The notes under the pieces: model-generated
Told to the model about the DNA's origin: nothing
Database searches by the model: none
Seen by the model: only the letters and a program-made list of their open reading frames with translations
In this document: piece by piece, positions 8,146-16,533 of the stretch
Position numbering within the stretch: position 1 is the first letter of the stretch
Layout of the letters: each line of letters opens with the position of its first letter
Translations under genes and position numbers: made by a program
Origin: Hamadaea flava
Lineage (GTDB): Bacteria > Actinomycetota > Actinomycetes > Mycobacteriales > Micromonosporaceae
Assembly: GCF_024172085.1 (NCBI RefSeq)
Contig: NZ_JAMZDZ010000001.1
Location: 8,494,001-8,558,000 of the forward strand
Length of the DNA stretch: 64,000 nt
Reading direction: 5' to 3'

Positions 8146-9752
8146 CGGGCTCCTCCCGACAGGACCGCTCCGTTGGCGCGCAACTTCTCGCGCAGCGTCT
8201 CATAGTCGACGTCGCGCACGCCCGAGCCGGTGGCGGCGGCCAGTCCGGCGGCGCAGCCGGCTGCATCGCCGAGCATCATGAACACCGGTTCCATGCGTAC
8301 CGAGGCGAAGGCCACATGGGACGCCGAGATGGCCGACGCGACGAGCAGGTTCGCACATTCACCGGTACGCGGCACGAGCGCCCGGTACGGGATGCCCATC
8401 GGCGCGGCGAGGGGATGCTGCACGTTGCCCTCGTTGACCGTCCGGCCGTCGACGACGACACGTTTGGCGTTGTGGGAGTCCATGACGTAGGAGGCGAGCG
8501 CGACCGGATCGTCGACCGGAGTCGTCCCGGTCGCGTCATGCTGTGTGATCACATAGTTGGAGACCATCCGGCGCGCCTCTCGGATGTAGAGCTGGTGCGG
8601 CCAGTGGGCGGTGCCGGTGAACTCGCCGGGAGCCAGCCCGTATGCCTGGGCGGCCGTGCGGACCGGGGTCGGCACCGACCGGTCGAAGCAGAGGTAGTGC
8701 AACAGTCCGGCCTGGTAGCGGACGTGGTCGGCGTAGATCTCCTCGCGGCGGGCGTACCCGGCCGCGGCGGCCGCAGCCTGCCGATCGAGCGCCGGGCGGT
8801 CGTCGGGCCCCGATGCCGGGGTCAGCGAGACCGCCGACGGCCACTCGTAGTTTGCTCCGATGTGGTCAGACGACACGGCTCCGTGGTTGTTCATGTCGTA
8901 GACGTCGCCACGGATCCGGGTCGTGCGTCCGTACAGCTCGAAGACCCCCGCGTCGAGGTGGCGCCGGAGCAGTTCGTAGCGGTCCCGGTCGTAGCCGTCC
9001 GGCTCGGGATAGGGCACTCGATCGGCCGCGTCGGTCACGTGCAGCCGGAAGTTGTACGCCTGCAGCCGCTGGTCTCCGTCGCCGACGGTGCCGAACGCGT
9101 CGGCGCAGATTCCGCTGAGCAACCCCGACGCCGGCTGACCGGGCACGATGTACGGGTCGACCGGGACCGTGAACTGGTGGCTGGAGCTGGGCTGCACGCC
9201 TGCCAGCGGCTCCCGGTAGACCGCCGACGCCTCCCGACCGATGGTGTGCGACACGCCGGCTGCCGCCATCAGGTCGCCCTCGTAGGAGGCGTCGACGAAA
9301 ACCTTGGCGCGGTGACGCCCGCCGTCGTCGGTGCGGAGTTCGGCGAGCCGATCGCCCGACATCGTGACGCCGCACAGGTGCTGCCGGTGCAGCACGGTGA
9401 CTCCGGCGGTGGCCAGCCACTGCCGGAAGAGGGCCTCCGCGACGTGCGACTCCACCCGCCAGTGCACGTCCGGCCGGCCGTAGGCGCTGCCGACGGCGCG
9501 GTAGAACGCCAGCGCGAGTCCACCCACAGTGGATGCCCGGCCGACGTCGGTCTCCCCGAGTCCACCGCTGCTCAGGCCGCCCACGTGATCGTCGAAGGCG
9601 AGCAGGGTCACGGAGTGGCCGTCGCGGGCCGCCCGCACGGCCGCGGTCACGCCGCCCGAGGTCGCGCCGTAGACCACCACGTCCGAGTCCGTCTCGCGGG
9701 ACGAGCTCTCGGGCGGGAGGTGATAGCGCAGTCCGGGTAGCGGCGAAGTCAT
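8142..9752 (-). CDS. FAD-dependent oxidoreductase (FAD_oxidored type)
   Basis: 536 residues. The N-terminal dinucleotide-binding motif (VVVYGATSGGVTAAVRAARD) follows a short leader, then HVGGLSSGGLGETDVG and a second FAD-contacting segment, FVDASYEGDLMAAAGV. These are hallmarks of the FAD-dependent oxidoreductase group often found in polysaccharide-use loci. It is clearly paralogous to the gene at 11633, with shared DASYEGDLMAAAGV and EPLAG.QP segments. The likely reaction is oxidation of a sugar hydroxyl or related alcohol; the acceptor is unknown. The start at 9752 (MTSPLPG) is preferred because the conserved fold begins soon after; the frame stays open to 9890, but that extension would cover the promoter region. 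It is first in an operon with the LacI regulator. Confidence 0.85.
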   Translation of the reverse strand: MTSPLPGLRYHLPPESSSRETDSDVVVYGATSGGVTAAVRAARDGHSVTLLAFDDHVGGLSSGGLGETDVGRASTVGGLALAFYRAVGSAYGRPDVHWRVESHVAEALFRQWLATAGVTVLHRQHLCGVTMSGDRLAELRTDDGGRHRAKVFVDASYEGDLMAAAGVSHTIGREASAVYREPLAGVQPSSSHQFTVPVDPYIVPGQPASGLLSGICADAFGTVGDGDQRLQAYNFRLHVTDAADRVPYPEPDGYDRDRYELLRRHLDAGVFELYGRTTRIRGDVYDMNNHGAVSSDHIGANYEWPSAVSLTPASGPDDRPALDRQAAAAAAGYARREEIYADHVRYQAGLLHYLCFDRSVPTPVRTAAQAYGLAPGEFTGTAHWPHQLYIREARRMVSNYVITQHDATGTTPVDDPVALASYVMDSHNAKRVVVDGRTVNEGNVQHPLAAPMGIPYRALVPRTGECANLLVASAISASHVAFASVRMEPVFMMLGDAAGCAAGLAAATGSGVRDVDYETLREKLRANGAVLSGGAR

Positions 9753-9797
9753 GCCCGGATTTCTAGCACCCCGATTGGAACGCTGTACATAGCTAAT

Positions 9798-9807
9798 ATT
9801 TGCTAAT
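9798..9807. repeat. Inverted 10-mer, copy 1 (ATTTGCTAAT)
   Basis: ATTTGCTAAT lies 46 bases upstream of the minus-strand FAD oxidoreductase start. Its exact reverse complement ATTAGCAAAT occurs at 9920-9929, near the plus-strand gene. These AT-rich blocks stand out in this GC-rich region and may be regulator sites or promoter elements for the two divergent operons. Confidence 0.45.
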
Positions 9808-9851
9808 CCCGCGAAACCGAATCGTGCCCGAAGTTGCTGCGTACCAACGTC

Positions 9852-9880
9852 TTGACATCGCCACGACGAGGCGATGTAAC
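9852..9880 (+). promoter_or_regulatory. Promoter with LacI-type operator in its spacer
   Basis: TTGACA at 9852-9857 (perfect -35) is separated by 17 bases from TGTAAC at 9875-9880 (4 of 6 match to -10). The perfect inverted repeat ACATCGCC, 7 bases, GGCGATGT (9855-9877) occupies the spacer and touches both boxes. A repressor bound there would block RNA polymerase, which is what is expected of the LacI protein encoded next door. The gene it drives starts at 9960. Confidence 0.65.
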
Positions 9881-9919
9881 GTAGCCGCAATCTTGGGGCA
9901 GCGCGATGGCTGCCAATTT

Positions 9920-9929
9920 ATTAGCAAAT
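9920..9929. repeat. Inverted 10-mer, copy 2 (ATTAGCAAAT)
   Basis: Exact reverse complement of the block at 9798-9807, 30 bases upstream of the start at 9960 and within the predicted 5' untranslated region. Together the two blocks symmetrically flank the divergent promoter region. Confidence 0.45.
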
Positions 9930-9959
9930 CTGAGCACGCAACCGTGAGGGGAAACGGGC

Positions 9960-11636
9960 ATGAGCATGGCGACCGAGCTGGAGACCGACCTCCTGGTGGT
10001 CGGCGGAGGCTTGGGCGGCGTCGCCGCGGCGCTGACCGCCGCGCGGCTGGGCCGCCGCGTCGTCCTGACCGAGGAAACCGACTGGCTCGGCGGCCAGCTC
10101 ACCGCGCAGGCGGTGCCGTCCGACGAACACCCCTGGATCGAGACCGACTACATCTCACCCGGGTACCGCGAGCTGCGTGGACGGGTCCGCGACTACTATC
10201 GGCGCAACTACCCGCTGCTGCCGGAGGCGGCCGCGGACCCGACGCTGAACCCCGGCCTGGGCAACGTCAGCCGGCTCTGTCACGAACCGCGCGTCGGGGT
10301 GGCCGTCCTGGACGAGATGCTGGCCGGGTACGTGTCGGCCGGCCGGATCACGATCCTCTACCACCACGTCCCCGTCAGCGCCGACACCGACGGCGATCAC
10401 CTCCGCGCGGTCACCCTGCGAAACACGCGAACCGGCGACACCGTCGTCGTCTCCGCCAAGCTCGTCGCGGACGCGACCGAACTCGGCGATCTGCTGGAGC
10501 TGGCAGGAGTCGAGCACGTCATCGGAGCCGAGTCGCAGGACCAGACCGGCGAGCCGTTCGCGGCGCCCGAGCCTGACTGGACCGATCAGCAGTCCATCAC
10601 GTGGTGCTTCCCGCTGGAGTATCGGCCGGGTGAGGACCACGTCATCGACAAGCCCGCCTCGTACGATCATTGGAAGACGCACGTCGACCCGTTCTGGCCG
10701 GGGCCGCAGCTGTCCTGGTTCAAGATCGACATTCATACCAACGCCGGCAAGGAGAATCGGATCTTCGAGGGCGACCTCGACGGCGTACGCCTGCCGGACC
10801 TCTGGCACTTCCGACGCATCCGGGCGCGCAGCCAGTTCCGCCGTGACCTGGTCGACACCGACATCACCCTGGTCAACTGGCCTAACATCGACTACTGGGA
10901 AGCGCCGCTGATCGGACCCGGCATCGACGACGCCGCCCGGACCAGGGCACTCCAGCGCTGCAAGGAGCTGTCGCTGTCCTATCTGCACTGGATGCAGACC
11001 GAGGCCCCCCGGCACGACGGCGGAACCGGCTATCCCGGGCTCAAGCTGCGCCCCGACCTGACCGGCACCGACGACGGCCTGGCCAAGTACGCCTACATCC
11101 GCGAATCACGCCGGATCAAAGCCCGGTTCACCGTGCTGGAGCAGCATGTCGCCGTGGTCGACCGGCCGGAAGACGGCGGTTCGGAGCCGTTCGCCGACGC
11201 GGTCGGCGTCGGGCACTACAACATCGACCTGCACCCGAGCACGGCCGGCGTGAACTACGTGAACCTGGAGTGCTACCCGTTCCAGATCCCGCTCGGCGCG
11301 CTGATCCCCGTGCGGCTGCGCAACCTCCTGCCCGCCTGCAAGAACATCGGGACCACGCACATCACCAACGGCTGCTACCGCCTGCACCCGGTGGAATGGA
11401 GCATCGGGGAGGCCGTCGGCGCGCTGGCGGCGTACTGCCTGCGGCAGGGCACCGAACCGCACGCGGTCGCCGACTCGCCCCGGCTCACCGAGGACTACCA
11501 AAGCCTGCTCACCCAGACCCTCGGCATCCCGATCGCCTGGCCCGACGAGGTACGCCGCACCCGCCCGTCGCAGGCCTCGAAGAACTCCACACCGGTCCTC
11601 GCCATGCCCGAGCGCCGGGTGAAGGCGGCCCGATGA
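9960..11636 (+). CDS. FAD-dependent oxidoreductase, larger type
   Basis: 558 residues. An N-terminal Rossmann motif (LLVVGGGLGGVAAALTAARL), then TDWLGGQLTAQAVPSDEH and a second FAD site (KLVADATELGDLLELAGV) place it in the FAD_oxidored family. It is longer and more divergent than the two paralogs at 8142 and 11633 and has its own central insert (about residues 210-320). It starts at ATG 9960, with GAGGGGA upstream. It is first gene of the operon that continues with a second flavoprotein, a GH38 enzyme and an ABC importer, so it probably oxidises the imported saccharide or a product of it. The stop overlaps the next gene's ATG. Confidence 0.85.
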   Translation: MSMATELETDLLVVGGGLGGVAAALTAARLGRRVVLTEETDWLGGQLTAQAVPSDEHPWIETDYISPGYRELRGRVRDYYRRNYPLLPEAAADPTLNPGLGNVSRLCHEPRVGVAVLDEMLAGYVSAGRITILYHHVPVSADTDGDHLRAVTLRNTRTGDTVVVSAKLVADATELGDLLELAGVEHVIGAESQDQTGEPFAAPEPDWTDQQSITWCFPLEYRPGEDHVIDKPASYDHWKTHVDPFWPGPQLSWFKIDIHTNAGKENRIFEGDLDGVRLPDLWHFRRIRARSQFRRDLVDTDITLVNWPNIDYWEAPLIGPGIDDAARTRALQRCKELSLSYLHWMQTEAPRHDGGTGYPGLKLRPDLTGTDDGLAKYAYIRESRRIKARFTVLEQHVAVVDRPEDGGSEPFADAVGVGHYNIDLHPSTAGVNYVNLECYPFQIPLGALIPVRLRNLLPACKNIGTTHITNGCYRLHPVEWSIGEAVGALAAYCLRQGTEPHAVADSPRLTEDYQSLLTQTLGIPIAWPDEVRRTRPSQASKNSTPVLAMPERRVKAAR

Positions 11637-13135
11637 ACACCGCCGAGAATCCGGACGTCGTCATCTACGGCGCGACGCTCGCCGGGATCATGTCCGCGCT
11701 GCGGCTGCGCATGCGCGGGTACCGCAGCCTCATCCTGGAGCCGACCGGGCACGTGGGCGGCATCGTCGCCGGCGGCCTGGTCAAGTCCGACTGCCCGAAC
11801 GTCGTCGAGGCGCTGGCCGGGCTCACCCTGACCAGGTTCTTCGAAGGCATCGGGCGCGAGTACGGCCAGGACGGGCCGGCGTACCGGTTCGAGCCCAAGG
11901 TCGCCGAGAAGGTCGCCCGCGCACTGGTCACGGAGGCAGGGGCGACCGTCCGGCTCAACGAACGCATCCACGGCCCCTCCGATGTGGAGGTCGTCGCCGA
12001 CAAGATCGTCGCGGTGAAGGGCATCCCGGCCCGGTTCGTGATCGACGCGTCCTACGAAGGCGACCTGATGGCGGCCGCGGGTGTGCCGTACAGCTACGGC
12101 CGGGAGGGGCGCGACGCGTACGGCGAACCCCTCGCGGGCTTCCAGCCGGAGATCGCGTACCGCCGGCGAAGCTTCCGGCCCAACGATCTGTACCCGGTCA
12201 AGCCTCGGCCGCGGCAGAAGCTGGGGGAAGCAGACGACAAGACTCAGGCCTACAACTTCCGCGGCGTGCTGTCGACCAACCCCGACCGTCTGCCGTTCCC
12301 GAAGCCCGACGGCTACGACCCGAAGCTGTTCGCGTACCTCGGTCAGCTGCTGGCCCATCGCGGCGTCAAGGGACTGTCCGACATCGTGACGCACACCGCG
12401 CTGCTGCCGAACCGGAAGTATCAAACCAACCAGGCGCTGTTCTTCGGGTTCGACCTGCCCGGCGCGTCGTGGAACTATCCGGACGGCTCCTGGTCCCGCC
12501 GCGACGACGTGATCGCCGAGCAGGTCCGCTGGCATCAGGGGATGCTCTACTGGCTGGCCAACGATCCGTCGCTGCCGGAGAGCTTCCGAGCCGACACGCG
12601 TACCTTCGGACTGCCGCCGGACGAGTTCGTCGACAGTCCCCATGGAACGGGGTTCCCGCACGCGCTCTACATCCGCGAAGCCCGCCGGATGGTCGGCGCC
12701 CATGTGCTGACCCAGCACGACCTGCTGAAGCCGACCAACACCAAGACCACCCCGGTCTGCTGCTGGAAATACGGCATGGACAGCCACATCGTCCAGTACT
12801 ACGCCGAAGGCGACGACACGATCGTGGGCGAGGGCACCCTGTCCGGCACCGAGCACAACCCGCCCGTCGACCTCTATCAGGTCCCGGCCGAGGTGCTGTT
12901 CCCGGCACGGGGCGGCGTCGCCAACATCGCCGTTCCGCTCTGTTTCTCGGCCAGCCACGTCGGCTACAGCTCGCCGCGCATGGAGCCCAACTACGGCATG
13001 CTCGGCGAGGCCGCCGGCGAGCTGGCCGCCCAGTCGCTGGGTACCGGGCGGGCCGTGCAGGACTATGACTACCCCCAGCTGGCGGCGGCGTTGCGGGAAC
13101 ACGGCAGCGTCCTGACCTTGCCTGGGCTGGAGTAG
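11633..13135 (+). CDS. FAD-dependent oxidoreductase, paralog of the 8142 gene
   Basis: 500 residues. The N-terminus (DVVIYGATLAGIMSALRL), GHVGGIVAGGLVKSDCPN and VIDASYEGDLMAAAGVPYS match the flavoprotein at 8142-9752 closely, so these are paralogs placed on either side of the divergent promoter. The ATG overlaps the preceding TGA (ATGA), and the GH38 gene follows 2 bases after its stop, so translation is tightly coupled. The likely role is FAD-dependent oxidation of a carbohydrate intermediate in the cytoplasm, as no signal peptide is seen. Two related flavoproteins in one regulon suggest different positions or anomers of one substrate, but that is inference. Confidence 0.85.
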   Translation: MNTAENPDVVIYGATLAGIMSALRLRMRGYRSLILEPTGHVGGIVAGGLVKSDCPNVVEALAGLTLTRFFEGIGREYGQDGPAYRFEPKVAEKVARALVTEAGATVRLNERIHGPSDVEVVADKIVAVKGIPARFVIDASYEGDLMAAAGVPYSYGREGRDAYGEPLAGFQPEIAYRRRSFRPNDLYPVKPRPRQKLGEADDKTQAYNFRGVLSTNPDRLPFPKPDGYDPKLFAYLGQLLAHRGVKGLSDIVTHTALLPNRKYQTNQALFFGFDLPGASWNYPDGSWSRRDDVIAEQVRWHQGMLYWLANDPSLPESFRADTRTFGLPPDEFVDSPHGTGFPHALYIREARRMVGAHVLTQHDLLKPTNTKTTPVCCWKYGMDSHIVQYYAEGDDTIVGEGTLSGTEHNPPVDLYQVPAEVLFPARGGVANIAVPLCFSASHVGYSSPRMEPNYGMLGEAAGELAAQSLGTGRAVQDYDYPQLAAALREHGSVLTLPGLE

Positions 13136-13137
13136 CC

Positions 13138-16100
13138 GTGCTGCCCGTCCTGCTCGCCCTGCCGGAGCCGGCCTTCCAGCCGGGACCGCTCGACGCCTCG
13201 TCCGGCTGGCGGTCGCACACCATCGCGATCGGATTCCAGCTGGCCGAGCCGGTCCCGGCCGACGGATGCCTGCTGCGCCTGGAGTTCGCGGCCGGCCACG
13301 GCCCCTGCCCCGACCTGTCCGTGGTGCTCGACGACGCGCATCGCGGGTTCTTCCACCCCCGGGTGCGCCGGGAGGACCGTTCGGAGACCTACCGGCACGG
13401 CCCGATCGCGGGCGACGTCACCCTCGACGTCTGGTTGCCCGCCGCCTGGCTCGGCGCCGGCGAGCACCGGCTCACCATCACGACGAGCCTCGACGAGGCC
13501 GCCGCCACCGGTCCGGTCCCGGCCGAGTCCGGCCCGCACCCGCGCCACCGCGAGCAGTTCGGCCACCACTTCGGCAGCGGGATCACCTGGCACGCGATCA
13601 GCCTGCGGCCCGCGGAACGTCCCGCCCGGACCGGCGTCACGCTCGCCGCGACCCCGCTGTATCTCCACGACGGCACCGCGCTGGTCGAACTCACCGTGTC
13701 GGTTCCGGCTCAGTCCACTGCCGCCCAAGCAGTGGTACGCCTGAAGCAGCGCGCGTACCCGGTGGATCTGCGCCGGGGCGACCGCGATTTCGGCGACGTC
13801 CGCGTCCGGTTCCCCGTGCCGGAGTTCACCGACACGGTCCGAGTCACGGTCGGTGTTGACGGTGGCAGCGAGCACGACTTCGAGCTGCATCCGGCTCGCA
13901 AGTGGACGCTGCACCTGATCCCGCACGTGCACCTGGACGTCGGCTATACCGACGTTCAGGGAAAGGTCCTGGAGTTGCACAGCCGCAACCTCGACCGGGC
14001 GCTCGACGCGCTCGCCGCCGACCCGGGGTTCGCCTTCTCCGTCGACGGATCGCTGATCGTGGGGGAGTACCTCGCGACGCGGTCGGCGCAGCGGTCGGCG
14101 CAGGTGCTCGCGGCGCTGCGGTCCGGCCGGCTGTCCGTCAACGCCTTCCACAGTCTGTTCCTGTCCGGGATCGCCAGCCTGGAAGAGGTCTACCGGGCGG
14201 CGTACGCGGCGGCGAGGTTGCGGGCCGAGCACGGAGTCCCGATCGACTACGCCAACCTCACCGACGTCCCGTCGTACTCGGCGGCGGTGCCGTCGATGCT
14301 GAGGGCGCTGGGCATCGACGCGTTCGTCGGGATCGAGAACCACCACCGGGGCGGCAACGCCGACAGCGACGCCCAGCACCTGGCCAGCCCCGTCCTGTGG
14401 CAGGGCGTCGACGGCTCCCGGGTGCTGACCCATTTCTCCGACACGTATTCGCAGCTGAGGTTCATGGTAGGCGACCCGCAGACCGTCGCCGGAGCAGCGC
14501 ACGCCTTCTCCCGCCTGCTCGCCCGCTACGACCGGCCGGACTACCTGCCGAGTGACCTGGCCGTGATCGGCACCCACGCCGACAACGAGGACCTCGGCGA
14601 CGGCGACGCCGGGTTCGCTGCCCGCTGGAACGAGCGGTACGCGTACCCGCGGCTGGTCGTGTCGACCATGGCCGGATACCTCGACGCGGTACGCCCGCTC
14701 GCCGACCGGCTGCCCGTCTGGACCGGCGACGGCGGCTCCTATTGGGAGGACGGCGTGGGCACCGGCGCCACCGTCGCGGCCGAGCATCGGCGTACGCAGA
14801 CCGCCCTGCCCGCCGCCGAAGGGCTGGCCGCTCTGGTCGGCCTGGCCGAACCCGGCTACCGGCCGCATCGCCGCGCCCTGGACGCCGCCTGGGAAGGTGC
14901 GCTCTACGGCTGCGAACACACCTGGACGTGGGCCCACGGCAACGCGCATCCCCACGGCCACCAGGTCGGCGACCAACTGGACTGGAAGCGGCATCAGGTG
15001 CACAGCGCGTACCGGGTGGCGACCGACGAGACCCGGCGGGCGCTCAGCCAGCTGGGGGAGTTGGTCGGCACGGCCGGCCCGACGCTGCTGGTGCACAATC
15101 CGCTCGGCTGGACCCGGGACGTCGACGTCGAGGTCGAGACCCTGCACGGCAGTCCCGACGGGCGGCCCGGCGAGGTGATGGCCGACTGTGACGGGCTCAA
15201 ACGCGTGCGCGTCACCGTCCCCGGGGTGCCGGCCTTCGGCTATCGGGCGCTGGTGCTCGGCGCTGGGCGTACCCTCGCGCCTGGAGAGGAAGAGGGGTCC
15301 ACCGGGCAGACGGCCGCGGACCGGGACGAGTGGCGGGCCGTGCCCGCGACCCTGACCACCGCGCGCTGGGACGTGACCTTGGACCCGGCGACCGGAGCGA
15401 TCCGCGGCTTGCGCCATCGTGCGAGCGGCCGGGAGCTGCTCGACAGCGGCCCGTGGACGCTCGGGCAGGTGCTGTACGCGCTGAACGGCCCGGTGTCGCT
15501 CACTCGCGGCGAGCATCCCGCGCACTCCGGCGAGCCACACCGGCACGAGCGGGCACCGCGAAGCACGCTGTTCGGGCGGCGGCCGAAGGCCGACCCGCCG
15601 GAGCTGACGGTGACGCCCGCGGAGCTGCGCCCGATCGGACTGCGCCGCACCTATGACGGCTGGCGGCTGCGCACGGTCGGATCGGGACCGAGCCTGCCCC
15701 GGATCGAGGTCGACGTGCTGCTGCGCGACGACTCCGACCGGATCGACGTGACCGTCGAACTGGACAAGGAACGGGTGCTGGCCAAGGAATCGGTGTATGT
15801 GGCGTTCCCGTTCGCCGGGGCCGAGCCGGTGCTGCGCTACGACCGGCAGCAGGGCTGGATCGATCCGGCCATCGACACCGCACCCGGCGCCTGTCACGAC
15901 TGGTTCACCACGCAGTACGCCGTCGTCGTGTCCGATGGCGACGGTCCGGCGGTCGCCTGGAGTTCGGCGGACGCGCCCTTGTTCACCGTGGGCGACATCG
16001 TCCGGGGGGAGTGGCGTGAGCAGTTCCGTCCGGCGGCGGGCCTGTTCTCCTGGGTCCTGAACAACTACTGGCCGACGAACACCCCGCCGGAGCAGGACGG

Positions 16101-16533
16101 AACCCTCACCCTCCGGTACGCCTTCACGCCGCTGCCGGCGTTCGACCCGGTGGCGGCCGGGCGCTTCGGCCGGGAGGTACGCGCGGCCGCCACCGCCACC
16201 GAGATCACCTGGTTGGACAAGTTCGACATCGACCCCCGGCCACTGCCGGCCACCGGGTCGTTGCTTGACCTGGACCTGCCGGAGACGGTGCACGCCACCG
16301 TCGCGCAACCGCGCACCGGCGACGGACTGCTGTTGCGCCTGCAAGACCTCTCCGGCCGGGCGGCTCGCATCCCGCTGCCCGTGACCGGAGACGCCACCTT
16401 GTGCACCGCCGACGAACGCGAGATCGGCCCGCTGCCCACCGACGACGACGGCCGTCTGACCGTCGAGATCGGACCATGGCAGGTCGTCTCACTGATCCTG
16501 CGCACCTTCCCGACGGACCTCCCGAAGGACTGA
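13138..16533 (+). CDS. GH38 alpha-mannosidase-like glycoside hydrolase
   Basis: 1131 residues, the usual length for bacterial GH38. After an N-terminal beta region of about 255 residues, the catalytic domain opens with HVHLDVGYTD (His and Asp near residue 265, zinc-site pattern HxDxG). It continues with NLTDVPSYS near 372 and GTHADNEDLGDGD, and ends in the long beta-sandwich tail of the family. There is no signal peptide, so it acts on imported oligosaccharides in the cytoplasm. The start is GTG at 13138, two bases after the preceding stop. Classical GH38 enzymes cleave alpha-mannosides with retention using zinc, but the linkage cannot be fixed here, and the flavoprotein neighbours suggest an oxidised or unusual substrate. 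Confidence 0.85.
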   Translation: MLPVLLALPEPAFQPGPLDASSGWRSHTIAIGFQLAEPVPADGCLLRLEFAAGHGPCPDLSVVLDDAHRGFFHPRVRREDRSETYRHGPIAGDVTLDVWLPAAWLGAGEHRLTITTSLDEAAATGPVPAESGPHPRHREQFGHHFGSGITWHAISLRPAERPARTGVTLAATPLYLHDGTALVELTVSVPAQSTAAQAVVRLKQRAYPVDLRRGDRDFGDVRVRFPVPEFTDTVRVTVGVDGGSEHDFELHPARKWTLHLIPHVHLDVGYTDVQGKVLELHSRNLDRALDALAADPGFAFSVDGSLIVGEYLATRSAQRSAQVLAALRSGRLSVNAFHSLFLSGIASLEEVYRAAYAAARLRAEHGVPIDYANLTDVPSYSAAVPSMLRALGIDAFVGIENHHRGGNADSDAQHLASPVLWQGVDGSRVLTHFSDTYSQLRFMVGDPQTVAGAAHAFSRLLARYDRPDYLPSDLAVIGTHADNEDLGDGDAGFAARWNERYAYPRLVVSTMAGYLDAVRPLADRLPVWTGDGGSYWEDGVGTGATVAAEHRRTQTALPAAEGLAALVGLAEPGYRPHRRALDAAWEGALYGCEHTWTWAHGNAHPHGHQVGDQLDWKRHQVHSAYRVATDETRRALSQLGELVGTAGPTLLVHNPLGWTRDVDVEVETLHGSPDGRPGEVMADCDGLKRVRVTVPGVPAFGYRALVLGAGRTLAPGEEEGSTGQTAADRDEWRAVPATLTTARWDVTLDPATGAIRGLRHRASGRELLDSGPWTLGQVLYALNGPVSLTRGEHPAHSGEPHRHERAPRSTLFGRRPKADPPELTVTPAELRPIGLRRTYDGWRLRTVGSGPSLPRIEVDVLLRDDSDRIDVTVELDKERVLAKESVYVAFPFAGAEPVLRYDRQQGWIDPAIDTAPGACHDWFTTQYAVVVSDGDGPAVAWSSADAPLFTVGDIVRGEWREQFRPAAGLFSWVLNNYWPTNTPPEQDGTLTLRYAFTPLPAFDPVAAGRFGREVRAAATATEITWLDKFDIDPRPLPATGSLLDLDLPETVHATVAQPRTGDGLLLRLQDLSGRAARIPLPVTGDATLCTADEREIGPLPTDDDGRLTVEIGPWQVVSLILRTFPTDLPKD

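Noticed and set aside
13069-16344. Very long open frame (over 1000 codons) opposite the GH38 gene
   Set aside because: It mirrors codon positions of a strongly supported gene, is rich in Arg/Gly/Pro/Val with no domain, and has no ribosome-binding site. It is typical antisense openness in high-GC DNA.
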